DNA from: CAKRJP01 sp963658085
GTDB taxonomy: Bacteria > Bacillota > Clostridia > Lachnospirales > Lachnospiraceae
Assembly: GCA_963658085.1 (NCBI GenBank)
Contig: CAVKOU010000003.1
Location: 1-64,000 of the forward strand
DNA length: 64,000 nt
Direction of reading: 5' to 3'
Part shown: in pieces, positions 9,132 to 17,543 of the stretch
Layout: every line of letters starts with the position of its first letter
How positions within the stretch are numbered: position 1 is the stretch's first letter
Program-made: the position numbers and the translations under genes
Notes under the pieces: model-generated
What the model saw: only the letters and a program-made list of their open reading frames with translations
Told to the model about the DNA's origin: nothing
Database searches by the model: none

Positions 9132-10109
9132 TTATTTTGCTGTTAACTTCCGGTACAGCCTTTCCTTCACAGCATCATCTGCAAAGGCCGCATCTACTGC
9201 ATTCTTCATCAGAAGCAGGACCTCCTCATCCCGGACTCCGTATTGTTTTTGAATAAATTCTAATTCCTTTACAAGGGTCGTGTTGCTAACCGTTCGATTA
9301 TCTGTATTTACTGTCACACGGACTCCTGCATCTAAGAATTCACGGATCGGATACTCTCCCATACTTGCAACTGCCTTTGTCTGCAGATTGCTGATAGGGC
9401 ACATTTCCACTCCGATTTTTTTATCTGCCATGGATTTTACTAAATCCTTATGACCTTTCATGGCGATTCCGTGACCTACTCTGGTAGCTCCTGCCGCCAC
9501 AGAATCTATAATATTTTGGGGATTCCCACACTCTCCTGCATGGAGGGTAAAAGGCATGTCCATGGATTTTACTTCTGTAAACAAATCCATAAATTCACTC
9601 ATAGGGAACGCTGCCTCAGCTCCTGCAAGGTCGGCCCCACAGACTCCCTGTCCTAAATATTCTCTTGCTACCTTAAGCATTCTTCGATTTTCTTCCATGC
9701 TATGATGACGCATGGCACAGGTAATCAGTCCATACTCTACTCCAAAATCCTCTTTTCCTTTTTCCAGACCTTTTAAAGTAGCTTCGATCACCTGCGAGCA
9801 GGACATGGTTTCTGTCTCGGATAAAAGCGGTGCAAATCGAATCTCCCCGTAGCAGACATTTTCTTTACTCATGCTATGAAGCACATCATAGGCGGCCTGC
9901 TCTAAGCCTTCCGGATCCATAATGCACTGCCCCGGAAGATCAAACTTTTCTAAATATTCAACAAGGCTTTTACAGTCATCTGACACACTTAAGTCCTCAT
10001 CCCTTACCGGTCTGCCTAACCGCTTCTCCACAAACTCCCGACTTAAGGAACCGTCCAAATGGCAATGTAATTCAATTTTCGGTAAATTTATTAATTCTTC
10101 TCGTGTCAT
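9132..10109 (-). CDS. add: Adenosine deaminase
   Basis: Deaminates (deoxy)adenosine to (deoxy)inosine so that the downstream phosphorylase can use it. It is 325 residues with the family signatures in order: zinc ligands in ELHCHLDGS, the FTLHAGEC motif with the catalytic Glu nearby, ATRVGHGIA, and VTVNTDNRTVS, where many enzymes have TDDP. Cytoplasmic. The short gap to deoB indicates cotranscription. Confidence 0.95.
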   Translation of the reverse strand: MTREELINLPKIELHCHLDGSLSREFVEKRLGRPVRDEDLSVSDDCKSLVEYLEKFDLPGQCIMDPEGLEQAAYDVLHSMSKENVCYGEIRFAPLLSETETMSCSQVIEATLKGLEKGKEDFGVEYGLITCAMRHHSMEENRRMLKVAREYLGQGVCGADLAGAEAAFPMSEFMDLFTEVKSMDMPFTLHAGECGNPQNIIDSVAAGATRVGHGIAMKGHKDLVKSMADKKIGVEMCPISNLQTKAVASMGEYPIREFLDAGVRVTVNTDNRTVSNTTLVKELEFIQKQYGVRDEEVLLLMKNAVDAAFADDAVKERLYRKLTAK

Positions 10110-10153
10110 GATTCCCTCTCTGATCCATTATTTTCATAAAAATTATACAAGAT

Positions 10154-10573
10154 TTATGAAAGGTTTCCCGGGCCAAAGCCCAAAGGCAAAAGCTCCTCTA
10201 ACGTAAAGATATCATAATGTTCCTTGTCTACCGCCAAGATGATCTGAAAGGTTTTGGGATTACAAAATTCCATCATCACCTGTCTGCACACACCGCAGGG
10301 AGCCGCATATTCCGTAAGGATCCCATCCTTTCCCCCTACGATGCAGATAGCATCAAATTCCTTTACCCCTTCACTGACAGCCTTAAAAAATGCGGTTCTC
10401 TCTGCACAGTTTGTGGCAGTATATCCTGCGTTCTCAATATTACATCCCGTGTAAATAGTTCCATTTTTTGCAAGAAGGGCTGCTCCTACTTTAAAGTTTG
10501 AATAGGGGGTATAGGAAAAGTTCAGCATGTCAACAGCCTTTTCAATCAACGCTTCTATCATCTGTTTTTCCAT
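10154..10573 (-). CDS. cdd: Cytidine deaminase (tetrameric)
   Basis: Converts (deoxy)cytidine to (deoxy)uridine, the substrate of the uridine phosphorylase in the same operon. It is 139 residues, the small homotetrameric class. The active-site CAE is in TATNCAERTAF and the two further zinc cysteines are in APCGVCRQVMMEF; the NIENA substrate loop precedes the CAE. Its ribosome site CGGAGGTGC lies just downstream of a repeat-rich spacer. Confidence 0.96.
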   Translation of the reverse strand: MEKQMIEALIEKAVDMLNFSYTPYSNFKVGAALLAKNGTIYTGCNIENAGYTATNCAERTAFFKAVSEGVKEFDAICIVGGKDGILTEYAAPCGVCRQVMMEFCNPKTFQIILAVDKEHYDIFTLEELLPLGFGPGNLS

Positions 10574-10609
10574 ATCGCCTGCACCTCCGTTTTTTTAATG
10601 CATTTCCCA

Positions 10610-10683
10610 TGTAGCTTGTATCTTGATATATCTGTCTGTATCTATATATCTCTATATTATCTGCATGAAATGTCTGCATTCTA
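10610..10683 (-). repeat. Short degenerate tandem repeats upstream of cdd
   Basis: The 124-base spacer between deoC and cdd is made of degenerate AGATA/TATAGATACAG-like units on the coding strand, ending before the cdd ribosome site. It has no hairpin or promoter that I trust. Confidence 0.5.
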
Positions 10684-10697
10684 TTGTATCCTGTATT

Positions 10698-11363
10698 TTA
10701 GTAACCTGTAGCTTCCTGTCCCTTAACAATCTTTACGATTCTGCTGGTTCCGAGACGATCTGCTCCAAGCTCCATAAATTTTTCAGCATCTTCTAGAGAA
10801 GAGATTCCACCGGCCGCTTTAATTTTTACGTTCTCTCCTACGTGATCTGCAAACAACTTGATATCCTCAAAGGTAGCACCGCCGCCACCAAAGCCTGTAG
10901 AAGTCTTAATATAATCAGCACCCGCACTTGTCACAATCTCACACATCTTAATTTTTTCATCCTCGGTAAGGAAGCAAGTCTCGATGATGACCTTTAAAAC
11001 CTTCTTCCCACAAGCAGCCTTTAAAGTCTTAATTTCCTCTTCCACCAAGTCATATCTTTTATCCTTTAACCATCCAACGTTAATGACCATATCGATCTCT
11101 TCTGCTCCGTTTGCTAAAGCTTCCTTGGTCTCAAATTCCTTGGTTCCTGTGGTAGTGTTTCCATTTGGGAACCCTACTACGGTACATACCGGAATCTTTC
11201 CTTCCATATAGTCATAAGCTTCCTTTACATAGCAGGAAGGAATGCATACAGAAGCAGTCTCGTATTTCATTGCATCATCGCAGATCTGCTTGATTTCAGC
11301 CCATGTAGAAGGCTGAAGTAATAAAGTATGATCTACATGTTTTAATAATTCTTTAATTTCCAT
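10698..11363 (-). CDS. deoC: Deoxyribose-phosphate aldolase
   Basis: Cleaves 2-deoxyribose-5-phosphate to acetaldehyde and glyceraldehyde-3-phosphate, the exit of deoxynucleoside breakdown into glycolysis. It is 221 residues, typical of the short bacterial form. A TIM barrel is suggested by the repeated strands; the Schiff-base lysine lies in LKVIIETCF and the second active-site Lys in DYIKTSTGFGGGGAT. It lies between udp and cdd, all on the minus strand. Confidence 0.97.
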   Translation of the reverse strand: MEIKELLKHVDHTLLLQPSTWAEIKQICDDAMKYETASVCIPSCYVKEAYDYMEGKIPVCTVVGFPNGNTTTGTKEFETKEALANGAEEIDMVINVGWLKDKRYDLVEEEIKTLKAACGKKVLKVIIETCFLTEDEKIKMCEIVTSAGADYIKTSTGFGGGGATFEDIKLFADHVGENVKIKAAGGISSLEDAEKFMELGADRLGTSRIVKIVKGQEATGY

Positions 11364-11369
11364 TTTTCT

Positions 11370-11450
11370 TCTCCCAATTTCTATATATACCTAATTTCTA
11401 TAATCCATAGTTATTATTCTTAATTTTTATTCTTAATTAATATCCAAAAA
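11370..11450 (-). repeat. AT-rich short direct repeats upstream of deoC
   Basis: On the coding strand the spacer contains duplicated AATTAAGAATAA units and duplicated TATAGAAATTRGG units directly before the deoC ribosome site (GGGAG). It looks like local slippage duplication. Confidence 0.5.
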
Positions 11451-11461
11451 CCGGAAATATT

Positions 11462-12235
11462 TTAGGCATCCTCTTTGATCAACCGGCGAATAGCTTCGAT
11501 AGCAATCTGAATGGCTCCGTCTGTATCATGTACTACCGGATTCTCAAGACCTAATTTTTCCCGTTCCTGATTGGCCACTACTAAGAAGCAGGATCCTGCT
11601 CTTGCCCGAAGCTTTCCTGCCGCAATAAAGAGAGCTGCAGATTCCATCTCGGAAGCTAAGCATCCCATCATCTTCCAAGCTTCCCATTTATTGATAAGCT
11701 CATAGCCTGCCGGCATTTTCTCCGGCTCGTGCTGTCCATAGAAAGCATCCTTGCACTGAACCACGCCTGTATGGAAGGCAAAGCCTTTTTCCTTTGCGCC
11801 TGCCACCAGAGCGTTCGTTACAGCAAGATCTGCCACTGCCGGATACTCGATCGGTGCATACTCTCTGCTGGTCCCTTCCATGCGGATGGCTCCCGTAGCG
11901 ATTACCACATCCCCACTCTTTACTTCTGTCTGCATACCTCCGCAGGTGCCTACCCGAAGGAAAGTATCGGCACCACAGCGATATAATTCTTCCATAGCGA
12001 TGGAGGCCGATGGTCCACCGATCCCCGTCGATGTAACACTGACTTTCACTCCATCCAAAGTTCCCGTATAGGTAACAAACTCTCTGTTGTCTGCCACCAA
12101 CACCGGATCTTCAAAGTATTTTGCGATCTTTGCACAGCGTTTTGGATCTCCTGGCAATATCACATATTTTCCAACCTCCCCGGGAGCTACCTGAATATGG
12201 TACTGACGGTTTGGATCTTCCGAATAATTTTTCAT
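11462..12235 (-). CDS. udp: Uridine phosphorylase
   Basis: Phosphorolysis of uridine (and probably deoxyuridine) to uracil and (deoxy)ribose-1-phosphate. It is 257 residues of the NP-I hexameric family: VILPGDPKRCAKIA at the phosphate site, RVGTCGGMQTEVKSGDVVIA, and the ribose-binding ASEMESAALFI. The NP-I family also includes DeoD-type enzymes, but the overall pattern (MKNYSEDPNRQYHIQ start and QEREKLG near the end) favours uridine specificity. Confidence 0.92.
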   Translation of the reverse strand: MKNYSEDPNRQYHIQVAPGEVGKYVILPGDPKRCAKIAKYFEDPVLVADNREFVTYTGTLDGVKVSVTSTGIGGPSASIAMEELYRCGADTFLRVGTCGGMQTEVKSGDVVIATGAIRMEGTSREYAPIEYPAVADLAVTNALVAGAKEKGFAFHTGVVQCKDAFYGQHEPEKMPAGYELINKWEAWKMMGCLASEMESAALFIAAGKLRARAGSCFLVVANQEREKLGLENPVVHDTDGAIQIAIEAIRRLIKEDA

Positions 12236-12275
12236 ACAATCAACACCCTCTCTTATTTAGAAAAACAACCAGTTC

Positions 12276-13217
12276 CTAGCGCTGTCCCTTATCATAAGGA
12301 ATACCCTCTGCCTTCGGTGCTCTGGAATTTCCGGATACGAAGATCAATACGATAAGAGAAATAATATATGGAAGCATGTTATACAGAGTACTTGGAAGCT
12401 TTAAAGCCTCTAAGAACGGGAATCCTGTATATACGTTTGACAGGGCTCTAAAGAGTCCGAAAAGCACTGCCGCACCACCGATATTTAAAGGCTTCCACTG
12501 TCCGAAAATCATAACAGCCAACGCCAGGAATCCAAATCCCGCAACACCATTTTCAAACTTCCACTCACTAACACCTGCAGTGATATATACAAGTCCACCA
12601 AGTCCGCCTAAGGCACCGGAGATTAGTACGCCTGCATAACGCATCTGATAAACGCTGATACCCATAGCATCTGCAGCCTGAGGATGCTCTCCACATGCCA
12701 TAAGACGAAGACCGAATTTTGTCTTATAAAGAACGATATAGGAGGCAATCAAAATTAAGAAAGCAATCAACATAAACCAACTAAATTCAAACTTTCCAAG
12801 ATTAAGTAGGAAAGCCTTCTTTGCTGCCTTGTAATTAACGGTAGAAGATACATTATCTGCACTCTCTGCAGTATTAATCGCTCTTACAATAACTACGGCC
12901 ACTGCAGGTCCAAGAAGGTTCAGTGCAGTACCAACCAAAGTTTGATCCGCATTAAAGTGGATGGCTGCCACTCCTAATAACATAGAAAATACCATTCCCA
13001 CTAATACACTTCCTAAAATTACTAAGAGAATAGTCAACGGAGCAGACAAGGAATCAGAAATATATTTCATTACCAAAGCGCCACCCAGGGCTCCCATAAC
13101 CATGATTCCCTCAAGGCCAATGTTAATCACACCACTGTGCTCGGAGAAACATCCACCTAGAGCAACCAAGAGTAATACGGATGCAAAGATTAAGGTATAT
13201 TGAAGTAATAGTACCAT
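12276..13217 (-). CDS. nupQ: Nucleoside ABC transporter permease (NupQ-like)
   Basis: Second membrane subunit of the nucleoside importer; 313 residues with about eight to ten hydrophobic helices and the BPD_transp_2 signature region (NIGLEGIMVMGALGGALVMK). The reading frame is open further upstream to 13271, but I place the start at the ATG at 13217. It overlaps the TAA of the preceding permease by one base and has GGAGG nine bases upstream. Paired permeases of unequal length behind a BMP lipoprotein and a double ATPase match the NupNOPQ guanosine/nucleoside system of Bacillus subtilis. Confidence 0.9.
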   Translation of the reverse strand: MVLLLQYTLIFASVLLLVALGGCFSEHSGVINIGLEGIMVMGALGGALVMKYISDSLSAPLTILLVILGSVLVGMVFSMLLGVAAIHFNADQTLVGTALNLLGPAVAVVIVRAINTAESADNVSSTVNYKAAKKAFLLNLGKFEFSWFMLIAFLILIASYIVLYKTKFGLRLMACGEHPQAADAMGISVYQMRYAGVLISGALGGLGGLVYITAGVSEWKFENGVAGFGFLALAVMIFGQWKPLNIGGAAVLFGLFRALSNVYTGFPFLEALKLPSTLYNMLPYIISLIVLIFVSGNSRAPKAEGIPYDKGQR

Positions 13218-14335
13218 TATTTTGTTCCTCCTTTCTTCTCTTCTTTCTTGTCTAAGTAACGATTCAGCCACAGTCTAAAGAAGAATACGAAACCGCACAG
13301 GTAAATGATTACTGCGGAGATCAGATCTGAAATCTGTGTACAATACATGGTCTTATCTACATAGCTACCACCACTGGTAATATGCTGGATGAAATAAGAG
13401 GCAAAGATGGTTCCGATCGGATGCAGTCCTCCAAGGAAGGCTGCAGCAATTCCGTTAAATCCCATGCTCGGAACACTGGTCTGCTGTACCTGCCAGGTTT
13501 CGATTCCGCTTAAGTAGAATACAGCTGCGCCTAATCCTGCAAAAGCACCGGCAATCATCATAGTTAAGATGATATTTCTCTTCTCTTTCATACCGCAATA
13601 TTTTGCAGCATTCTTATTCATACCGGTAGCCTTAAGCTCATAGCCAAAGGTAGTCTTCTCTAAGATCACCCATACCAAAATTGCCATAAGAAAGGCAATC
13701 ACTAAACCGATGGTTACAAATTCATTATTAGAAAATAATGTATTGAGTCCGCAATTTGGAAGTAATGCGCTTTTATTTCCGCTGGAAAGATCTACGGTAT
13801 ATGGTGTAGATTCTGCCTTTACCTGACTAAGAAGCATATTCACTGCATAAAGAGAAATCCAGTTTAACATGATACAGGAGATAACTACATTTACATTAAA
13901 GTAAGCCTGAAGAGCTCCTGCGATTCCTCCAATGATAGCTGCAACAATTACTGCAGCAAGTAAGCATACATACCAAGGCATTCCAAATTTCAATGCGAAA
14001 TACAAGGAAGCTCCAGCTCCCACTACATACTGTCCTGCCGCTCCGATGTTAAAAAGTCCTACCTTGTAAGCGAAAAGTACAGACAAAGCACACAAAAGTA
14101 ATGCCGATGTCTTAACCATGGTAGTTCCTGCATATTTCAAAACCGCCACTGAGCTTGGATAATAGAAGTAATTTTTAAGGATTGCCAAAATTGCTTCGGT
14201 AGCTCCCGCCGGATTTATGATCAAAAGAACCACATATCCTACAAAAAGACCTAAGATAATGCAGAGGATAGAGGCGATAATGGTCTGTACTCCGCTATTT
14301 CTTAGAATACTTTCTTTTTTCTTAGACTGATTCAT
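13217..14335 (-). CDS. nupP: Nucleoside ABC transporter permease (NupP-like)
   Basis: First membrane subunit of the importer; 372 residues with roughly ten hydrophobic segments. The conserved VGLFNIGAAGQYVVGA motif is clear, and MGFNGIAAAFLGGLHPIGT lies toward the C-terminus. It starts one base after the ATPase stop and overlaps the next permease by one base, so the three genes are tightly coupled. Confidence 0.92.
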   Translation of the reverse strand: MNQSKKKESILRNSGVQTIIASILCIILGLFVGYVVLLIINPAGATEAILAILKNYFYYPSSVAVLKYAGTTMVKTSALLLCALSVLFAYKVGLFNIGAAGQYVVGAGASLYFALKFGMPWYVCLLAAVIVAAIIGGIAGALQAYFNVNVVISCIMLNWISLYAVNMLLSQVKAESTPYTVDLSSGNKSALLPNCGLNTLFSNNEFVTIGLVIAFLMAILVWVILEKTTFGYELKATGMNKNAAKYCGMKEKRNIILTMMIAGAFAGLGAAVFYLSGIETWQVQQTSVPSMGFNGIAAAFLGGLHPIGTIFASYFIQHITSGGSYVDKTMYCTQISDLISAVIIYLCGFVFFFRLWLNRYLDKKEEKKGGTK

Positions 14336-14336
14336 C

Positions 14337-15869
14337 TTATGCCATCTCCTTTCTCTTAGATCCTGCCATATAAAGTCCTAATTCTTCTACAGAGACCTTC
14401 TTAGGATCGAACTCTCCGACAATCTCTCCTTCGTACATCACAAGGATTCTGTCAGATACGTTCATAACCTCATCAAGCTCAAGGCTTACAAGAAGAACAC
14501 CCTTTCCAGCATCTCTGGTTTCTACTAATTTCTTATGTACAGATTCAATAGCTCCAACGTCCAAACCTCTGGTTGGCTGAACTGCAATCAAAAGCTCCGG
14601 ATCCTTATCGATCTCACGACCGATGATTGCCTTCTGCTGATTACCACCGGACATGGATCTTGCGATAGTAATAGCTCCCTGACCGGAACGAATATCATAT
14701 TCCTCGATCAGCTTGTTGGCATAGTCTCTGATCTCTCTTCTCTTTAAGAAGCCAAACTTGTTGGTAAATTGAGGCTCGAAATATCTCTGTAAAATACAAT
14801 TATCCTCCAGAGAATAATCCAATACCAATCCATGTTTGTGACGGTCCTCCGGAATATGACTCATACCGGAAATCATTCGCTCTCTGATCGGTGCATGAGT
14901 AATATCCTTTCCGGCCAGAGTAACAGTTCCCTCTTTCACATGTTCTAATCCTGTAAGACCATAGACAAACTCTGTCTGACCATTTCCATCGATTCCTGCG
15001 ATACATACGATCTCTCCGCGACGAACCTGAAGGGATACATTATTTACCGCGTTATTCTTATGTCTTTTAGAAGCCACAGACATATTTTTTACATCCAAAA
15101 CCACATCCTGAGGCTTTGCCTCCTCCTTTGCTACTACAAAGTTAACATCACGACCTACCATCATGGCAGAAAGCTTCTCCGGTGTGGTATCCTTAATGTC
15201 TACGGTTCCGATATATTTACCTTTACGAAGGACGCTGCATCGATCCGCCACCTGCATGATCTCTGCTAACTTATGTGTGATGAAAAGAATGCTCTTTCCC
15301 TCTGCCGCCAGATTCTTCATGATATGCATAAGCTCCTGAATCTCCTGAGGAGTCAGTACCGCGGTAGGCTCATCAAAAATCAAAATCTCATTGTCACGGT
15401 AAAGCATCTTCAAAATCTCGGTTCTCTGCTGCATTCCTACCGTAATATCCTCAATAATGGCATCAGGATCTACAGATAAACCGTATTTTTCAGAAAGCTC
15501 TACTACTTTTTTTCTGGCCTCATCCTTCTGAAGGATTCCTCCCTTGGTAGTCTCTCTTCCAAGAATGATATTATCTAAAACGCTAAAGCATTCTACCAAT
15601 TTAAAATGCTGATGTACCATTCCGATTCCAAGATCATTAGCATCATTTGGATTGTTGATCTCTACTTTCTTTCCGTCCTTGTGGATTTCTCCTTCCTCCG
15701 GTTGGTACATACCGAAGAGAACACTCATAAGGGTAGATTTTCCTGCTCCGTTTTCTCCAAGCAGGGCATGAATCTCTCCCTTTTTCAGCTGAAGTGTAAT
15801 ATTGTCATTGGCGATGATTCCCGGAAATCGCTTGGTGATCCCAAGCATTTCTACTGCATACTCACTCAT
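14337..15869 (-). CDS. nupO: Nucleoside ABC transporter ATP-binding protein (NupO-like, double ABC)
   Basis: Energises nucleoside uptake. It is 510 residues made of two ABC modules. Module one (about 5-245) has a full Walker A (LLGENGAGKST) and Walker B (ILIFDEPTAVLTPQE) but a degenerate signature (GMQQRTEI). Module two (about 255-505) has a degenerate Walker A (GIDGNGQTEF) but an intact signature (SGGNQQK) and AVQPTRGLDVGA. This complementary decay is typical of RbsA/NupO-type ATPases. A hairpin lies between this gene and the lipoprotein gene. Confidence 0.95.
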   Translation of the reverse strand: MSEYAVEMLGITKRFPGIIANDNITLQLKKGEIHALLGENGAGKSTLMSVLFGMYQPEEGEIHKDGKKVEINNPNDANDLGIGMVHQHFKLVECFSVLDNIILGRETTKGGILQKDEARKKVVELSEKYGLSVDPDAIIEDITVGMQQRTEILKMLYRDNEILIFDEPTAVLTPQEIQELMHIMKNLAAEGKSILFITHKLAEIMQVADRCSVLRKGKYIGTVDIKDTTPEKLSAMMVGRDVNFVVAKEEAKPQDVVLDVKNMSVASKRHKNNAVNNVSLQVRRGEIVCIAGIDGNGQTEFVYGLTGLEHVKEGTVTLAGKDITHAPIRERMISGMSHIPEDRHKHGLVLDYSLEDNCILQRYFEPQFTNKFGFLKRREIRDYANKLIEEYDIRSGQGAITIARSMSGGNQQKAIIGREIDKDPELLIAVQPTRGLDVGAIESVHKKLVETRDAGKGVLLVSLELDEVMNVSDRILVMYEGEIVGEFDPKKVSVEELGLYMAGSKRKEMA

Positions 15870-15913
15870 TTACGCCATCCTCCTTCTATTCTTTCTGCAC
15901 ATTTAGGGTATAA

Positions 15914-15943
15914 AAGGGAAGTGAACAAAACCACTCCCCTTTC
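15914..15943 (-). terminator. Attenuating hairpin between bmp and nupO
   Basis: Imperfect stem AAAGGGaAGTG / CACTcCCCTTT with an eight-base loop and TTTTATA on the minus-strand side. It is likely a partial terminator giving more lipoprotein than transporter message. Confidence 0.55.
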
Positions 15944-15985
15944 AATTAAACCAATTGGCTAATACCCCTCATAGCCAAAACTTTA

Positions 15986-17182
15986 TTATTTAATACTTCC
16001 CTGATCATTTACTGTGATAGCAGTCTTTGGCATCTCAGTTGTGTCATTGCTAACTTCGATCTCGCCATCATACATCTTCTTAACTAACGCTTTGTAGTCA
16101 TCCTGTGTAAAGCTATCAGACCACTGTGTTGTATCCATTGGAAGCTGTACGTAGTTTGCTTCCGGATCATCACCAGAAACGAATCCTAAGTTATCAATCT
16201 TTCCTACGTAATCATTCCACTCACCAGCATCAATTGCATCAAGAACGGTATTTACAGTAGCTGCAAGACCCTTCATAGCAGATGTTACTGTGATATCCTC
16301 GCCGATAATTCCTGACTGGTCAGAGTCTACACCGATAACCATTCCGCCTTCTTTTTCAGCTGCTTCTACAGCAGAAGTGTAGATACCACCACCGCATGCA
16401 AATACAACTTCAACACCTTTTTCTTTGTACCATGTATCCATAGCTGCTGTAATATCAGCATCACCGTAGAACTGTCCGCCTACAACATACTCAACAGTAA
16501 CATCCTTTGTGATACCAAGTTCCTCAGCTGCTGCATCAGCTCCCTGAACATATCCATAACCGAAACGAGTTACAGCCGGTACAGACATTCCACCAAGGAA
16601 TCCAAGATGCTTATATCCAAGTTTTACAGCTGCATATCCTGCCATGTATCCGGAAAGTTCTTCCTGATAAGTACAGCAGTATACGTTATCTGTATTGTAG
16701 TAATCGCTTACTTCGTAATCATCCGGGTTGTAAGTATATCCTTCTCCAACACCCTTCTCGCAGATATCTCCGGCACTTACGTCCAAAGCTACAAACTTAA
16801 CATCCGGATAAATTTCAGACTGATCTACGATAGCTGCCGCAAACATATATCCCGGAAGTACGACAACGTTAGCGCCATCTGCTACAGCCTGATCTACAGA
16901 AGCATTTCTAGCCTCATCAGAATCGCTTTCCGGCTTGTAGTAGTTGAACTCTACACCCTTGTCCTCAGCCCATGCTTTACATGTCTCATAAGTTGTCTGG
17001 TTAAAGCTCTGGTCTGTAATATCACCGGAGTCTGTTACCATTGCAATCTGCATGGTCTCTCCATCGCTTGATGAAGAAGCTGTACTGTCGCTGCTTGAGC
17101 TGCTTGAGCTGCTTCCACCACATCCTGCAAGAGATGCTACCATAGCGCCTGCTAATAATGCTGCTACTACTTTTTTCTTCAT
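15986..17182 (-). CDS. nupN: BMP-family nucleoside-binding lipoprotein (NupN-like)
   Basis: Extracellular receptor of the nucleoside ABC importer. It is 398 residues from the ATG at 17182, which has GGAGGAAATACGGATT before it; the frame stays open to 17227 but that part lacks a ribosome site. Signal peptide with lipobox LAGC (Cys21), then a Ser-rich linker and the periplasmic-binding fold of the BMP/Med family (MVTDSGDITDQSFNQTTYE, FLGGMSVPAVTRFGYGYVQG, VIGVDSDQS). It is the first gene of the salvage operon. Confidence 0.94.
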   Translation of the reverse strand: MKKKVVAALLAGAMVASLAGCGGSSSSSSSSDSTASSSSDGETMQIAMVTDSGDITDQSFNQTTYETCKAWAEDKGVEFNYYKPESDSDEARNASVDQAVADGANVVVLPGYMFAAAIVDQSEIYPDVKFVALDVSAGDICEKGVGEGYTYNPDDYEVSDYYNTDNVYCCTYQEELSGYMAGYAAVKLGYKHLGFLGGMSVPAVTRFGYGYVQGADAAAEELGITKDVTVEYVVGGQFYGDADITAAMDTWYKEKGVEVVFACGGGIYTSAVEAAEKEGGMVIGVDSDQSGIIGEDITVTSAMKGLAATVNTVLDAIDAGEWNDYVGKIDNLGFVSGDDPEANYVQLPMDTTQWSDSFTQDDYKALVKKMYDGEIEVSNDTTEMPKTAITVNDQGSIK

Positions 17183-17370
17183 AATCCGTATTTCCTCCTT
17201 TTTTTCGTTTCGGACTCGATAGGGCAATTATGACATAAGTCTTATTTAAAAAAAGGACTGAAGTCCTTTTTTTATTCTGTTGCAATCATTTCGTATAAAA
17301 CCAACAGTATTTTATCCGCATTTTTAGTAATTATGTCAGAAGCATCACGAGTCAAAACAAGACTTTTGTC
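17183..17370 (-). promoter_or_regulatory. Long structured 5' leader of the nucleoside operon
   Basis: About 190 bases between the predicted transcript start and the bmp ATG, with no gene. It contains an intrinsic-terminator hairpin at 17247-17273 and an 8-base complementary pair (17332-17339 with 17231-17238) that would enclose or compete with it. The layout is that of an attenuator or riboswitch. I could not find the conserved junction strings of a purine riboswitch in it. Function is inferred. Confidence 0.45.
17247..17273 (-). terminator. Intrinsic terminator inside the nupN leader
   Basis: AAAAAAAGGAC-TGAA-GTCCTTTTTTT: a short GC stem with runs of seven A and seven T, 65 bases before the nupN ATG and downstream of the predicted promoter. 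Its position makes it a premature terminator controlling the operon. Confidence 0.7.
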
Positions 17371-17376
17371 CCATTT

Positions 17377-17405
17377 ATGTTAGCACATTCGAAAGAATCT
17401 GTCAT
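17377..17405 (-). promoter_or_regulatory. Predicted promoter of the nucleoside operon
   Basis: On the minus strand: -35 ATGACA (17400-17405), a 17-base spacer, and an extended -10 TGC-TAACAT (TAACAT at 17377-17382). It predicts a start near 17370. Confidence 0.5.
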
Positions 17406-17486
17406 GTTCCAACAGCTTTTTGTCTTATTCATTCTTCTTATGAACTTTATAAGCATTGTTTCTAAATAAAAACATGTGCTATTAAA

Positions 17487-17528
17487 AAAGCAGTTTCACA
17501 GAATCTTCCTAATCCTGCAAACTGCTTT
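17487..17528 (-). terminator. Terminator of the mntP-antiporter transcript
   Basis: Inverted repeat AAAGCAGTTT / AAACTGCTTT with a 22-base loop and TTTTTTAAT on the minus-strand side, starting 16 bases after the antiporter stop. Confidence 0.75.
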
Positions 17529-17543
17529 CATTGTTTATGTCAA

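Noticed and set aside
13218..13271. Longer N-terminus for the NupQ-like permease
   Set aside because: Would overlap the preceding permease by 55 bases; the ATG at 13217 has GGAGG and a TAATG overlap.
17183..17370. Purine riboswitch in the nupN leader
   Set aside because: The conserved loop and junction strings of the purine aptamer are not present on the coding strand.
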